Shown here one piece after another: positions 26,809 through 35,919 of a stretch of 37,204 bases of DNA. The stretch comes from CAYXGE01 sp964464435 (GTDB lineage: Bacteria; Pseudomonadota; Gammaproteobacteria; Burkholderiales; Methylophilaceae). The notes under the pieces are model-generated. The model did no database searches. It saw only the letters and a list, made by a program, of their open reading frames with translations, and was not told the origin of the DNA. Each line of letters opens with the position of its first letter. The first letter of the stretch is position 1. The translations under genes were made by a program, and so were the position numbers. The stretch spans positions 1-37,204 of the forward strand of contig CAYXGE010000006.1 in the NCBI GenBank assembly GCA_964464435.1, read 5' to 3'.

Positions 26809-26814
26809 TATAAT
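26809..26814 (+). promoter_or_regulatory. Candidate -10 element of tpx
   Basis: A perfect TATAAT, 31 bp before the tpx ATG. The matching -35 position falls in the T-run of the preceding terminator and is a poor match, so activation by a regulator is possible. Confidence 0.45.
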
Positions 26815-26844
26815 GCTAGATGAATTAAACAACAGGAGAACAAT

Positions 26845-27345
26845 ATGGCAACAGTAACCCTTAAAGGCAATAGCGTAAGCATTGGTGGCAACTTGCCACA
26901 AAAAGGACAAACCGCACCAGCATTTCAATTAGCAGATGCAAAACGTAACTTACTAGGCTTAGATGCCTACGCTGGCAAACGCAAAGTGCTCAATATTTTT
27001 CCAAGTATTGATACCCCAACTTGCGCTACTTCAGTCAGAACATTTAACCAAAAAGCTAGCGCTATGAACAACACCGTTGTGTTGTGCATCTCTGCTGATT
27101 TACCTTTTGCGCAAAGCCGTTTTTGTGGTGCCGAAGGTATTGAAAACGTAGTCACCCTTTCAACTTTCCGTGACACGGCAAAATTTGCAACTGATTATGG
27201 TGTATATATTACCGATAGCAGCTTAGCTGGCTTGACTGCGCGTGCAGTGGTTGTGTTAGATGAAAATAATAAAGTATTGCATAGCGAACTCGTGAGTGAA
27301 ATTGCTAACGAACCAAATTATGATGCGGCACTGGCTGTTTTATAA
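26845..27345 (+). CDS. tpx: Thiol peroxidase (atypical 2-Cys peroxiredoxin)
   Basis: A 166-residue Tpx that reduces hydrogen peroxide and organic peroxides with thioredoxin. Peroxidatic Cys60 lies in SIDTPTCATSVRTFN and resolving Cys94 in SRFCGAEGIENV, the spacing typical of Tpx. The N-terminal VTLKGNSVSIGG and C-terminal ARAVVVLDENNKVLHSELV segments also match. A good GGAGAA precedes the ATG. It is monocistronic: terminators stand on both sides. Confidence 0.97.
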   Translation: MATVTLKGNSVSIGGNLPQKGQTAPAFQLADAKRNLLGLDAYAGKRKVLNIFPSIDTPTCATSVRTFNQKASAMNNTVVLCISADLPFAQSRFCGAEGIENVVTLSTFRDTAKFATDYGVYITDSSLAGLTARAVVVLDENNKVLHSELVSEIANEPNYDAALAVL

Positions 27346-27363
27346 TCTCGTTTCTTAATCGCC

Positions 27364-27390
27364 AAGCCCAGCAAATTGCTGGGCTTTTTA
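27364..27390 (+). terminator. Rho-independent terminator of tpx
   Basis: An 11-bp perfect stem AAGCCCAGCAA / TTGCTGGGCTT around one central A, followed by a T-run. It lies 18 bp after the tpx stop. Confidence 0.92.
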
Positions 27391-27408
27391 ATTTAAAAAT
27401 GGTCGCAA

Positions 27409-27900
27409 TTACGCCAACTTAACAAAATCCCCTGTAGATGCATGTTGCAGCAAGCCCAGTAAATCTTCACCTTTAAGTGCAAGTGCATAACCCAGCACAC
27501 CTGAGCCAATGACTACATTTGGGTAATTTTTAACACTGTTATCCACCAGTATTTTGATGTTTTCTGGTAATGCAATAGGTGGCACCGCACCCACTAGATA
27601 CCCAGTAGCTTCAGGCACTTCATCAAACTCTGCCATGCGACACTTTCGCTCGCCTAAATGCGCTCTTAATAACGCCCAATCAGCGCGCCCAGCACCAGCT
27701 AGTGCTAAAAGACAAAAGCCAGAAATTTCGCCTTTAAACACCACACTCCGCACCACTGAAGTAGGGTCTAAGCCTTGTGCAGTAAGCAATTCTTCCAAAC
27801 TACGAATGGGCTTTTTGTCGTCACTTAAGGGGATTTCGATGACTTGATAGGCAATGCCTTGCGCTTGTAGTAGCTTGGTAACGGAGGATTGAATAGACAT
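27409..27900 (-). CDS. YbaK/EbsC-family aminoacyl-tRNA deacylase-like protein
   Basis: A 163-residue YbaK/ProX-domain protein. Members hydrolyse mischarged tRNAs (for example Cys- or Ala-tRNA-Pro) as free-standing editing domains. Visible family features: the N-terminal helix segment VTKLLQAQGIAYQVIEIP, VVRSVVFKGE carrying the conserved lysine, CLLALAGAGRADWALLRAHLG, the YLVGAVPPIALPENIKILVD block and VVIGSGVLGYALALKGEDL near the end. AAGGA lies 8 nt before the ATG. It is separated from the next minus-strand gene by 56 bp and converges on tpx. Which tRNA it edits cannot be told. Confidence 0.87.
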   Translation of the reverse strand: MSIQSSVTKLLQAQGIAYQVIEIPLSDDKKPIRSLEELLTAQGLDPTSVVRSVVFKGEISGFCLLALAGAGRADWALLRAHLGERKCRMAEFDEVPEATGYLVGAVPPIALPENIKILVDNSVKNYPNVVIGSGVLGYALALKGEDLLGLLQHASTGDFVKLA

Positions 27901-27956
27901 GGTGTATCCTTGTGCAAATCAATGGATAATTTTAATGATAGATTTAAATGTCTAGA

Positions 27957-28310
27957 TTATTGGTAGTTAGTATATTTGGCATTGTTGCCTTTACATTTTT
28001 CAACGGGATATTTTTGTGCGTTGAGGTCTATTTTTTTATTGGCCGCTTCAATTAAATCAATCCCACAAACTTCCGCAATGCGCAGCAAATAAACAAAGGT
28101 GTCAGAGAGTTCTTGACCTACTTTTTCTTTGGTTTCAGCATCTAACGCACGGCTTTGCTCTTCTGTCATCCACTGAAAATGCTCTACCACCTCACCCGCT
28201 TCCACTATCATGGCCATCGCAAGGTTTTTGGGAGAATGGAATTGCGCCCAATCGCGTTCCTCTACAAAGTTGTTCACTCTGGCTCTTAGTTGGTTTAAGG
28301 AGTCACTCAC
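27957..28310 (-). CDS. MazG-like nucleotide pyrophosphohydrolase (dCTPase/RS21-C6 type)
   Basis: A 117-residue all-alpha NTP pyrophosphohydrolase of the DCTPP1/RS21-C6 group, which removes non-canonical or excess dNTPs (often dCTP analogues). The metal-binding helices are EAGEVVEHFQW and KVGQELSDTFVYLLRIAE, the ExxE and ExxD pairs of the fold; WAQFHSPKNLAMAMIVE is also typical. I choose GTG at 28310, which has AAAGGA 8 nt upstream. It overlaps the rlmL stop by 8 nt, so the two are co-translated. The longer frame to 28355 begins with TTG and is rejected. Confidence 0.88.
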   Translation of the reverse strand: MSDSLNQLRARVNNFVEERDWAQFHSPKNLAMAMIVEAGEVVEHFQWMTEEQSRALDAETKEKVGQELSDTFVYLLRIAEVCGIDLIEAANKKIDLNAQKYPVEKCKGNNAKYTNYQ

Positions 28311-29460
28311 TTTGTTTTTCCTTTCGATTACTACCTGCCACCATTTTAATCTCAAATAAACGACATTCTAGCGGGCCATTAAACAAGGGCGTTTTTTTGC
28401 TTGGGCTAAGGCGCATGAGCTTGGGCATGCGTAAATCGTTGGTTAAAAAGTAAGTGTTCCAGCCTGCAAATTTAGCTTTAAGTGTGGTAGCCATTTGCGG
28501 GTAAAGGGCCGCTAGCGCTTCATCCTCGCCAATCCGCACACCATAGGGGGGATTGGCCACCATGACTCCAGAGTCTGCTGGTGGTATGAGTGCGGTAAAT
28601 TCCACATGGCTTAGTTGAACGACCTCAAGTAATCCTGCTTCTTGCAGGTTTTGTTTGGCAACGCGCACTGCGCGTAAATCACTGTCACTTCCATAGAGCT
28701 TCTGAAAACTTACTGGCTTAACCGCTTTAAGCGCGGCATTCTTAACTTTTTTCCAAGTATCTGATTCAAAGTTTTTCAGTTTTTCAAAACCAAAATTACG
28801 ATTTAATCCAGGGGCAATATTTAAGCACATCATGGCGGCTTCGAGTAAAAAAGTACCACTGCCGCACATTGGGTCTAGCAAAGGTTGGCCGACTTGCCAG
28901 CCTGATAACTGCAAAATGCCTGCCGCTAAATTTTCACGCAGAGGCGCTTCAATACTGGCCTTGCGATTGCCTCGTTGATACAAAGCATGGCCTGAACTAT
29001 CTACATAAAACGTGTAGGCATCTTCAGTTAAGTAGGCATGAATACGCACTGCAGGATTTTTGGTATCTATGTATGGGCGTGAGCCAACTGCTTGCCTAAA
29101 TTTATCGCACACCGCGTCTTTAATGCGCAAGGTGGCAAATTCAAGGCTTTTGAGCGGGCATTTAACACCAGTCACCTTGACCATAAAATCATGTCTTACA
29201 TCAAACAGGTTAGGCCAGTTAATTTTATAAGCGGCCTGAAATAAATCTTCTTCATTAGCATATTTGCCACGGCCTACTTGAATGAGAATGCGCGTGGCAA
29301 TGCGCGAGTGCAAATTTGCGCGATAACACACGCTTAAATCCCCCGCAAAGCCAATACCACCATCGGTTAATTGAATATTGCGTGCCTGAAACGACTTCAG
29401 TTCAGTAAGCAATAACTGCTCTAAACCGCGTGGGCAAGTAGCAAAATAGTTGAGTTCCAT
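28303..29460 (-). CDS. rlmL: 23S rRNA guanine-N2 methyltransferase (RlmL-type, THUMP domain)
   Basis: A 385-residue SAM-dependent methyltransferase equivalent to the N-terminal half of E. coli RlmL (m2G2445). N-terminal MELNYFATCPRGLEQLLLTEL and the THUMP domain (~45-150) come first. The Rossmann methyltransferase domain shows SAM motif LLDPMCGSGTFLLEAAM and catalytic VANPPYGVRIG. It lacks the RlmK half, as in most betaproteobacteria. The gene follows the spermidine-synthase-like gene by 9 nt and overlaps the MazG-like gene, making a four- to five-gene minus-strand run. Confidence 0.92.
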   Translation of the reverse strand: MELNYFATCPRGLEQLLLTELKSFQARNIQLTDGGIGFAGDLSVCYRANLHSRIATRILIQVGRGKYANEEDLFQAAYKINWPNLFDVRHDFMVKVTGVKCPLKSLEFATLRIKDAVCDKFRQAVGSRPYIDTKNPAVRIHAYLTEDAYTFYVDSSGHALYQRGNRKASIEAPLRENLAAGILQLSGWQVGQPLLDPMCGSGTFLLEAAMMCLNIAPGLNRNFGFEKLKNFESDTWKKVKNAALKAVKPVSFQKLYGSDSDLRAVRVAKQNLQEAGLLEVVQLSHVEFTALIPPADSGVMVANPPYGVRIGEDEALAALYPQMATTLKAKFAGWNTYFLTNDLRMPKLMRLSPSKKTPLFNGPLECRLFEIKMVAGSNRKEKQSE

Positions 29461-29469
29461 GCGTTGGGA

Positions 29470-30258
29470 TTACTCCATGATAATTCGGTTATTGGTATTG
29501 GGATTATGGTCACGCAGACGCTCTAACAAGCCCATAAAATCTAGTTTAAATTGCGCATCTAGGGCTCTTGCTTTTTCTCTAACGGCATCCCAACGCAACT
29601 CTGCTGGCACACGTTGAAAGCCCATGACAACTATGTTACCAGGTCTGCCCGTTGGCACCACCAATACACGCCCATCATAGCTCTGTTCTAAGCGGCTTAA
29701 ATAGACATCAAAGTTTTTATCACTACCCCAAAGATTAATCGCCATCATGCCATTTGGGGTGAGTGTGGCGCGACACGCATCAAAAAAATCTTGGCTGTAC
29801 ATGTTGAGTGGCACACCTTTGCCATCAAACATATCTAACATGAGCAAATCTGTTGTTTCAGGGTGTTCATGAATATATTGCACACCATCACCATGAATCA
29901 CAGTTAATTGCGCATCATCTTCTGGTAAATAAAAGTGGCTACGCGCTACTTTAATCACTTCTTCATTAAGTTCAACCACCCGCGTTTTTAGATGTGGATG
30001 GTAATGATGTAAGTATTTAGGTATAGACCCGCCACCCAATCCCATAATCAAGATATCACGCACCTGCGGGGCAAACAGCAAAAATAGCATCATGCCTTTT
30101 GAATAAGCGAGTTGCAGATCATACGGTGCTTTGACTGACATAGAGCTTTGAATGGTGTCTGAGCCCAAATACATGGAGCGAATACCGTCTACTTCACCCA
30201 CATCAACTGTGGTTTCGTCACTTAAAGCACGATGTATTTTTTTACGAAAACCAAACAT
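29470..30258 (-). CDS. Spermidine synthase-like protein
   Basis: A 262-residue protein with the spermidine-synthase/SAM-methyltransferase fold: ILIMGLGGGSIPKYLHH (cofactor loop), RVVELNEEVIKVARSHFYLPEDD, VIHGDGVQYIHEHPETTDLLMLDMFDG and MYSQDFFDACRATLTPNGMMAINLW. It lacks the N-terminal beta domain of true SpeE, and aminopropyl transfer is not assured; many such proteins have unknown reactions. It starts 15 nt after the RNase II-family gene stop. Cytoplasmic. Confidence 0.8.
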   Translation of the reverse strand: MFGFRKKIHRALSDETTVDVGEVDGIRSMYLGSDTIQSSMSVKAPYDLQLAYSKGMMLFLLFAPQVRDILIMGLGGGSIPKYLHHYHPHLKTRVVELNEEVIKVARSHFYLPEDDAQLTVIHGDGVQYIHEHPETTDLLMLDMFDGKGVPLNMYSQDFFDACRATLTPNGMMAINLWGSDKNFDVYLSRLEQSYDGRVLVVPTGRPGNIVVMGFQRVPAELRWDAVREKARALDAQFKLDFMGLLERLRDHNPNTNNRIIME

Positions 30259-30273
30259 TTAATCTTTTACTTC

Positions 30274-32199
30274 CTAGGTATTCAGTGGCAATGTATTTTC
30301 TGGTGCTGTATTAATTGCCTCTGCACTTTCTTCATCGTTTACTTCTTCAACTGCTAAAACTTCTTGTGCAAGGACTGCTATCAATTTACAACTTAACTCC
30401 ATGAGCAAAGTATCAACTTTTGTAATCTCTAAGCTCACCTGCGTACCAGCGGCCAACGCTGGCAAGCTATGTACCTTAGTAATGTAGGGTAAATTTTGTA
30501 AACGTACTAAATTTTCTCGCCAAACTGTGGCTTGTATTTGCGTGATGTTTTCTTGCACTAGGTATTGCAGACACCAATAACGTTCCATGCGAGTTTGAAA
30601 CTCATTATAGGCATTGTAGGTTTGGTCAAAATTACGCATATGCCCCACAATCTCATCATGTTCTGGAGGGTAAGGGGCATCTGTCTGTTGCAATACAGCA
30701 ATCAGTTGGCGCTGATTAATCAAATCCACAGCTCTACGTAATGGCGAGGTACACCATGCGTATTGCGCCACACCTAAGCCTTGATGACCCTCAGCCTTAG
30801 TAGTCATATACACTTTACCACCGTTTTGCGCGCGGTAAATGCCAGGCAAGCCATGTTGCGCCAACAATGCACCCCATTGGCTATTAGCCTCTATCATCAA
30901 CTCCGCTACCAATTTATCCATGGGTGAACCACGTTGGCGATTGACAATGCTGACTTTGCCATCAGTGACATAAAAATTGTAATCAACTGGTTGAGGTTTA
31001 GTGGGGTCGTACTTACCACGCGCTTTTTCTAAACTGACCGCAAAATCATATAAAAACAACAGTTGTGCCCAACGTGGATGACCACTATCAGCCGCCAAAG
31101 TATGCTCATTAAAATAAGGCTCTAAACTATCATGCCGAAGATTATCGGCAATCTTAATCAGCTCTAATTTGCTAGTGCGGTTGACCACTATAAAGTCTGG
31201 TGCAACTTCAATATAAAGCGATAAAACAGGTTTAACTTCACCTGCATCTAAACTAAATGGACGAATCGCCGCCTCGGGCAACATGGTAATTTTATGCCCT
31301 GGCATATATACCGTTGAAAGGCGTTTCATCACTTCGTTATCCAAAGACGAATGAGGTAGTACGCCCAAGGCTGGTGCCGCAATATGAATCCCCACCTGTT
31401 TATTACCATTAGCTAAAGTACAAACAGATAAAGCATCATCAATTTCTGTAGTGGTACTGTCATCAATGCTAAATGCTTCCACTTCAGCTAATGGTAAATC
31501 ATCTGGGATTTGCGCAATTTCATGAACTGCAAATTCAGTCCCGTTTACAAAATACTCTCGCAAAAACGCGCCTAAGTGATAATCATGATTGGATTGAATG
31601 GCACCAGCATTGGCCAATACTTGTATGTGCAAACAATGTAAATCGTTGGTCGCTTGCTCTAACGCCTTCCATTCTAAGCTGTTTTTATCAGGCGCATATA
31701 ACAACATATCCAGCTTAGTCTTAAAACTTTCTGGCAACTCATGCGCTTTAAGTTGTGCTGCCATAAGTGCCACTTGTTCAGCTTGCAATCGCTTCTTTTC
31801 TAAGCCAGCTAAGGCGGCTTTTAAAATATCAGCTGGAGCTGCTTTATAGTGCCCTTTGCCTTTTCTATAAAAATAAATAGGGGCACTATGCAATTTAATC
31901 GCCACAGCAGCTGACTGCATCGCACTTGGCTTACCACCATAGTAGTCTTTAGCTAAGTCTTCAAAAGCAAACTCATCCTCACTGCAACACTCCCACAAAA
32001 AGTCAGTATCTAAGTTTTCAGCCTCCGCTTGTGTGGCTTCCATAAAACCGTTTAACGCCGACTCAAACTTTAGTAATACTTGGTTTGTTTTTATCTTTGA
32101 GCGCTTACCGCTAATAGACTCTACTTGCAGCGAACTATCAGTCTCGGACATGATGGTAGCGACTTTAAAATCACCACTCTCTTCAAAAAATACATTCAT
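30274..32199 (-). CDS. RNase II (RNB) family exoribonuclease
   Basis: A 641-residue RNB protein. The catalytic RNB domain (~235-530) carries FSIDDSTTTEIDDALSV and the distal TSPLRRAVDLINQRQL motif. Compared with E. coli RNase II, the second of the four metal-binding aspartates is Glu here, a change I believe is common in the DrII/cyanobacterial-like subgroup. An N-terminal RNA-binding region and a weak C-terminal S1-like stretch (~560-620) flank the core. A last ~25 residues are acidic. It is probably a 3'-5' exoribonuclease; substrates are unknown. It is divergent from selO across 95 bp and heads the run with the spermidine-synthase-like, rlmL and MazG-like genes. Confidence 0.9.
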   Translation of the reverse strand: MNVFFEESGDFKVATIMSETDSSLQVESISGKRSKIKTNQVLLKFESALNGFMEATQAEAENLDTDFLWECCSEDEFAFEDLAKDYYGGKPSAMQSAAVAIKLHSAPIYFYRKGKGHYKAAPADILKAALAGLEKKRLQAEQVALMAAQLKAHELPESFKTKLDMLLYAPDKNSLEWKALEQATNDLHCLHIQVLANAGAIQSNHDYHLGAFLREYFVNGTEFAVHEIAQIPDDLPLAEVEAFSIDDSTTTEIDDALSVCTLANGNKQVGIHIAAPALGVLPHSSLDNEVMKRLSTVYMPGHKITMLPEAAIRPFSLDAGEVKPVLSLYIEVAPDFIVVNRTSKLELIKIADNLRHDSLEPYFNEHTLAADSGHPRWAQLLFLYDFAVSLEKARGKYDPTKPQPVDYNFYVTDGKVSIVNRQRGSPMDKLVAELMIEANSQWGALLAQHGLPGIYRAQNGGKVYMTTKAEGHQGLGVAQYAWCTSPLRRAVDLINQRQLIAVLQQTDAPYPPEHDEIVGHMRNFDQTYNAYNEFQTRMERYWCLQYLVQENITQIQATVWRENLVRLQNLPYITKVHSLPALAAGTQVSLEITKVDTLLMELSCKLIAVLAQEVLAVEEVNDEESAEAINTAPENTLPLNT

Positions 32200-32294
32200 A
32201 GCATCACTTTTTACTGGAATACTTGTATTTTACCCGACTATGCTGGCTATTTTTGCAAACACTAGAACTTTAAAGTTTTAAAACGTCTAAAATA

Positions 32295-33887
32295 ATGCAT
32301 ATGCGCACACTAAATTTTGACAATCGCTTTACCCGAGAGCTTCCACAAGACCCCATACAAGACAATTACGTTCGCCAAGTAGCAGATTGTTTATGGTCTA
32401 AAGTTACGCCAACGTCTGTTAAAAATCCAGAATTAGTAGCTTATAGTCCAGAAGTTGCAGACATGCTAGGATTAAGCACACAAGATATGCAAGACAGCGA
32501 GTTGATTCAAACCTTGGGTGGCAATGGCGCACTCGCTGGCATGCTGACCTACGCTACACGGTACGGCGGTCACCAATTTGGCAACTGGGCTGGGCAATTG
32601 GGCGATGGTAGGGCGATTTATTTGGGCGAGCTGGTGCATGACAACAAACGCTTTGAATTACAACTCAAAGGCGCTGGTGAAACGCCTTACTCGCGCCGTG
32701 CCGATGGGCGCGCCGTGTTGCGCTCTAGCTTACGCGAGTTTTTGTGCTCTGAAGCCATGCATCACTTGGGCGTACCCACCACAAGGGCGCTAAGCTTAGT
32801 GACCACAGGAGAACCTGTGGTGCGCGATATGTTCTACGATGGCAACCCAGAGCTTGAACCTGGCGCCATCGTCTGCCGTGTTGCGCCCTCTTTCACGCGC
32901 TTTGGTCACTTTGAAATACTTGCCAGCAAAGGTGAGCTAGATTTACTCAAACAGCTAATCGGTTTTACCATTGATAGAGATTTTAGTGATTGGCTACCCG
33001 AAACTGGCTTACCCCTAGACACACTTAACCCAAGCACAGAACTCATAGAAGCATGGTTTGGAGAAATCTGCGCCCGCACCGCTGTGATGATTGCGCATTG
33101 GATGCGCGTGGGTTTTGTGCATGGCGTGATGAACACCGACAATATGTCGATTTTAGGCCTTACCATTGATTACGGTCCGTATGGTTGGATAGACAACTTT
33201 GACCCCGGCTGGACTCCCAACACTACAGATGCACAAGGCAGACGCTATTGCTTTGGTCGCCAGCCTGATATTGCGCGCTGGAATTTAGAGCGTTTAGCCG
33301 ATGCGCTAGCCACTCTCTTGCCTGACACACAAGGCTTATCTGATGGCATCATGCATTATGACCAAATCTATACAAAGCGCCTTACCAGTGCATTAGCCGG
33401 AAAATTTGGTCTAGACGCTTGGCAAGAAGCAGATGGCGAAATGGTGAACCGTGTGTTTGAGCTGATGACGCGCGCTGAGGTAGATATGACGCTGTTTTTT
33501 ACGCATCTAGCGCAAGTTGATGTTGCCAAGCCAAATATCGAAATCTTGAAAACGGCCTTCTACACAGAGCAAGGCTACACTAACTTTCAGGCAGATTTTA
33601 CTCATTGGCTCAAACTTTATGCACAACGTTTGCAACACAGCACACTTAGCGTACAAGCGAGACTTGCAACCATGCAACACATTAATCCACGCTATGTGTT
33701 GCGAAACTATATGGCACAAGAAGCGATTGATTTGGCAACGCAAGGCGATAACACGCGATTGTTGACTCTATTAAACCTACTCAAACAGCCCTACACACAC
33801 CAAGCAGGTATGGAAAGATTTGAGGAAAAACGCCCCGATTGGGCTAGACAAAAAGCGGGTTGTAGCATGCTTTCATGCAGTTCATAG
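32295..33887 (+). CDS. selO: Protein adenylyltransferase SelO (YdiU family)
   Basis: A 530-residue pseudokinase that AMPylates protein Ser/Thr/Tyr using a flipped ATP. Recognised blocks: N-terminal FDNRFTRELP, YGGHQFGNWAGQLGDGRAI, LQLKGAGETPYSRRADGRAVLRSS, the metal-binding HGVMNTDNMSILGLTIDYGPYGWID, and QPDIARWNLERLADAL. The C-terminus ends CSMLSCSS: Cys residues stand where some eukaryotic SelO proteins carry selenocysteine, and can form the regulatory disulfide reported for the bacterial enzyme. Two ATGs (32295, 32301) are possible; no clear ribosome site precedes either. Roles in oxidative stress are reported for the family. Confidence 0.95.
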   Translation: MHMRTLNFDNRFTRELPQDPIQDNYVRQVADCLWSKVTPTSVKNPELVAYSPEVADMLGLSTQDMQDSELIQTLGGNGALAGMLTYATRYGGHQFGNWAGQLGDGRAIYLGELVHDNKRFELQLKGAGETPYSRRADGRAVLRSSLREFLCSEAMHHLGVPTTRALSLVTTGEPVVRDMFYDGNPELEPGAIVCRVAPSFTRFGHFEILASKGELDLLKQLIGFTIDRDFSDWLPETGLPLDTLNPSTELIEAWFGEICARTAVMIAHWMRVGFVHGVMNTDNMSILGLTIDYGPYGWIDNFDPGWTPNTTDAQGRRYCFGRQPDIARWNLERLADALATLLPDTQGLSDGIMHYDQIYTKRLTSALAGKFGLDAWQEADGEMVNRVFELMTRAEVDMTLFFTHLAQVDVAKPNIEILKTAFYTEQGYTNFQADFTHWLKLYAQRLQHSTLSVQARLATMQHINPRYVLRNYMAQEAIDLATQGDNTRLLTLLNLLKQPYTHQAGMERFEEKRPDWARQKAGCSMLSCSS

Positions 33888-33911
33888 CTCACAAAATATT
33901 AACTCATGCAA

Positions 33912-34814
33912 TTAATCCGTGATTTGCGTTAAATCTACTTCTCTTGCTAACAGGAACTTGACTATCTCAGGTTCAAATTGCTTTTTCAATGAAATCGCAT
34001 AAAATCGTTCAAATACATCGGGCAGTTTGCAATACTCCTGCAAAATACCTGCTTTAATTTCATCTTGCACCACCACTGTGGGCAGCAGCGCTACGCCGTC
34101 TGAATCTCTTGCCAGCAAGCGCAAAGCCGGCATATCATTGACTTCACCCATGATTTGATAGTGTATCTGTTGCACTTCACATAACTGGTCAAACCTTGAC
34201 CTCAATTCATTACCTAAACCCGGTAATAATAGTCGATATTGGGGTAAGTCTTCTTTTAAACTGAAGGATTTACCAGCAGGCAAAGGCTTACCAACAATAC
34301 TTACTTGTTGTTTAGCAATTGGCTTGATGCGATACAACACTTGTTGCTGAATATTTTGTAAAGAGTTACTTAAAATTAAATCTAGTCGATGGTCATCTAA
34401 TTGGGGCAAAAGAGCAATTTCACTGCCTGAAATCAAATGGATTTGCACATCGATGCGGTTTAAGACAGGCTTGATAAAGTTTTCTACTAAGTTGCGAGAT
34501 AACGAGGAAATCACTCCTATTTTTAACACGGTATTTGCGGCATCGAGTTGGTGCTTAAATAAATTATCTAACTCATTGCCCATTTGAAAAATTTTATCAG
34601 CATAGCTAAACGCAATCATACCCGCTTCAGTCAGCACCAAGTTTCTGCCCTCTTTTTCAAATAAGGGCTTACCTAATTGGTATTCCAACTTTTTAATCTG
34701 GCTAGATAAAGCTGATTGTGCAATAAACAGCCTACCTGCAGCCCTTGTCAAGTTACCTTCTTTTGCTACCATCCAAAAATAATAGAGATGGTTGTAATTT
34801 AAATTTATCGCCAT
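33912..34814 (-). CDS. LysR-family regulator, NhaR-like
   Basis: A 300-residue LysR transcription factor. The N-terminal winged helix begins NYNHLYYFWMVAKEGNLTRAAGRLF, which is the NhaR signature rather than that of most LysR proteins, followed by QSALSSQIKKLEYQLGKPLF. An effector-binding domain spans ~90-295. NhaR of E. coli responds to sodium and activates a Na+/H+ antiporter gene. Here the gene is divergent from sbtA, which encodes a sodium-coupled bicarbonate importer, so a sodium- or carbon-responsive switch of sbtAB is the simplest inference. GGAA lies 5-7 nt before the ATG. Confidence 0.9.
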   Translation of the reverse strand: MAINLNYNHLYYFWMVAKEGNLTRAAGRLFIAQSALSSQIKKLEYQLGKPLFEKEGRNLVLTEAGMIAFSYADKIFQMGNELDNLFKHQLDAANTVLKIGVISSLSRNLVENFIKPVLNRIDVQIHLISGSEIALLPQLDDHRLDLILSNSLQNIQQQVLYRIKPIAKQQVSIVGKPLPAGKSFSLKEDLPQYRLLLPGLGNELRSRFDQLCEVQQIHYQIMGEVNDMPALRLLARDSDGVALLPTVVVQDEIKAGILQEYCKLPDVFERFYAISLKKQFEPEIVKFLLAREVDLTQITD

Positions 34815-34832
34815 AAACGTTCCATATAAAAG

Positions 34833-34869
34833 AATGTTTCGTAATTTTATTTATATTTTACAGAACATT
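34833..34869. promoter_or_regulatory. Possible LysR-type operator between regulator and sbtA
   Basis: AATGTT (34833-34838) and its inverse AACATT (34864-34869) lie three helical turns apart in the 101-bp divergent region. Short arms make this weak evidence. Confidence 0.25.
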
Positions 34870-34915
34870 TATTTTACCTCAAAATATTTAAAATTAATTC
34901 AAGAGCAACAAAAAA

Positions 34916-35917
34916 TTGATTCAATATCAAAACTTACTCAACCCTTCTATGTTATTTTTTGGCTTAGGTCTGTTAGCGCAAATCATTCGCTCAGATTTAA
35001 AATTCCCTGTAGATTTAGTCAAATCCATCACCATTTATCTGCTCATCAGTATTGGTATTCACGGCGGTGTCGAGCTAGCACACGCCAGTATGCATAATGC
35101 ATTACCTGCCATTTTTGTAGCAATCGCCATGGGCGTAATCATTCCCTTGCTAGCTTATTTCGTACTCCGACATTTTGGCAAGATTGATAAGCTCAATGCG
35201 GTTGCCATTGCTACCCACTATGGTTCTGTGAGCGCGGGCACATTTTTAACCGCGATTGCATTTTTAGAATCAATGAATATCCAATACGAAAAATACCCAG
35301 TCGTCATGCTCGCCATGATGGAGTCACCGGCAATCTTAGTCGGGTTGTTACTCACCAGCATTATTCGTGAGAACATGGATGCTAGTTCAAAAACGGCAAC
35401 TGAGCATCAAGCTAGCCATCATAAAAATAGCGAAGTATTACGTGAAGCACTCACTAATGGCAGTATTGTGCTGTTGTTTGGTGGCTTGCTGATTGGTGAT
35501 GTGGTGCCTGATAAAAACCTTAAAGTAGTCGCACCATTTTTTAATGAAATGTTTATGGGTGTGTTGTGTATATTTCTGCTTGCGATGGGCATGGAAGCTG
35601 GCAAAAAACTGCATGAGTTTAAACAAGCTGGGGCATTTTTAACAGGTTTTGGCATCTTAATGCCAGTCTTACTAGGGTTGATTGGCGTATTGCTTGGCGT
35701 GCATATCCTCAATTTTGGCGTGGGTGGCGCTACTTTAGTCGGCGTATTGGCCGCCAGTGCATCTTACATTGCGGTACCTCCGGCAATGCGTATTGCTATT
35801 CCAGAGGCTAATCCTTCACTATACCTCACCTTATCGCTTGGGATTACCTTCCCATTTAATGTGTTATTTGGGATTCCTTTGTACTTTTATTTTGCAACGA
35901 TGCTATTGAGAGGATAA
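34916..35917 (+). CDS. sbtA: Sodium-dependent bicarbonate transporter (SbtA family)
   Basis: A 333-residue membrane protein of the SbtA (DUF897) family, importing bicarbonate with sodium. About ten hydrophobic segments are visible, in two inverted halves separated by a hydrophilic loop (~145-170) containing a His-rich SHHKNSE. Family landmarks: LLNPSMLFFGLGLLAQ at the start, AIATHYGSVSAGTF, MMESPAILVGLLL, FMGVLCIFLLAMGMEAGKKL, ASASYIAVPPAMRIAIPEANPSLYLTLSLGI. The start is TTG at 34916, with AAGAG about 9 nt upstream; starting at the next ATG would remove residues aligning with known SbtA. It is followed 2 nt later by a PII-like gene, the usual sbtA-sbtB pair. Confidence 0.9.
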   Translation: MIQYQNLLNPSMLFFGLGLLAQIIRSDLKFPVDLVKSITIYLLISIGIHGGVELAHASMHNALPAIFVAIAMGVIIPLLAYFVLRHFGKIDKLNAVAIATHYGSVSAGTFLTAIAFLESMNIQYEKYPVVMLAMMESPAILVGLLLTSIIRENMDASSKTATEHQASHHKNSEVLREALTNGSIVLLFGGLLIGDVVPDKNLKVVAPFFNEMFMGVLCIFLLAMGMEAGKKLHEFKQAGAFLTGFGILMPVLLGLIGVLLGVHILNFGVGGATLVGVLAASASYIAVPPAMRIAIPEANPSLYLTLSLGITFPFNVLFGIPLYFYFATMLLRG

Positions 35918-35919
35918 AC

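Noticed and set aside
26530..26928. 132-codon minus-strand frame across the FIST/tpx boundary
   Set aside because: Covers a clear terminator and two well-supported genes on the other strand.
32266..32277. AACTTTAAAGTT palindrome upstream of selO
   Set aside because: Short AT-rich palindrome with no partner copy or known regulator nearby; likely chance.
34833..34869. Confident LysR box upstream of sbtA
   Set aside because: Arms are only 6 bp in very AT-rich sequence, so it is listed only as a weak site.
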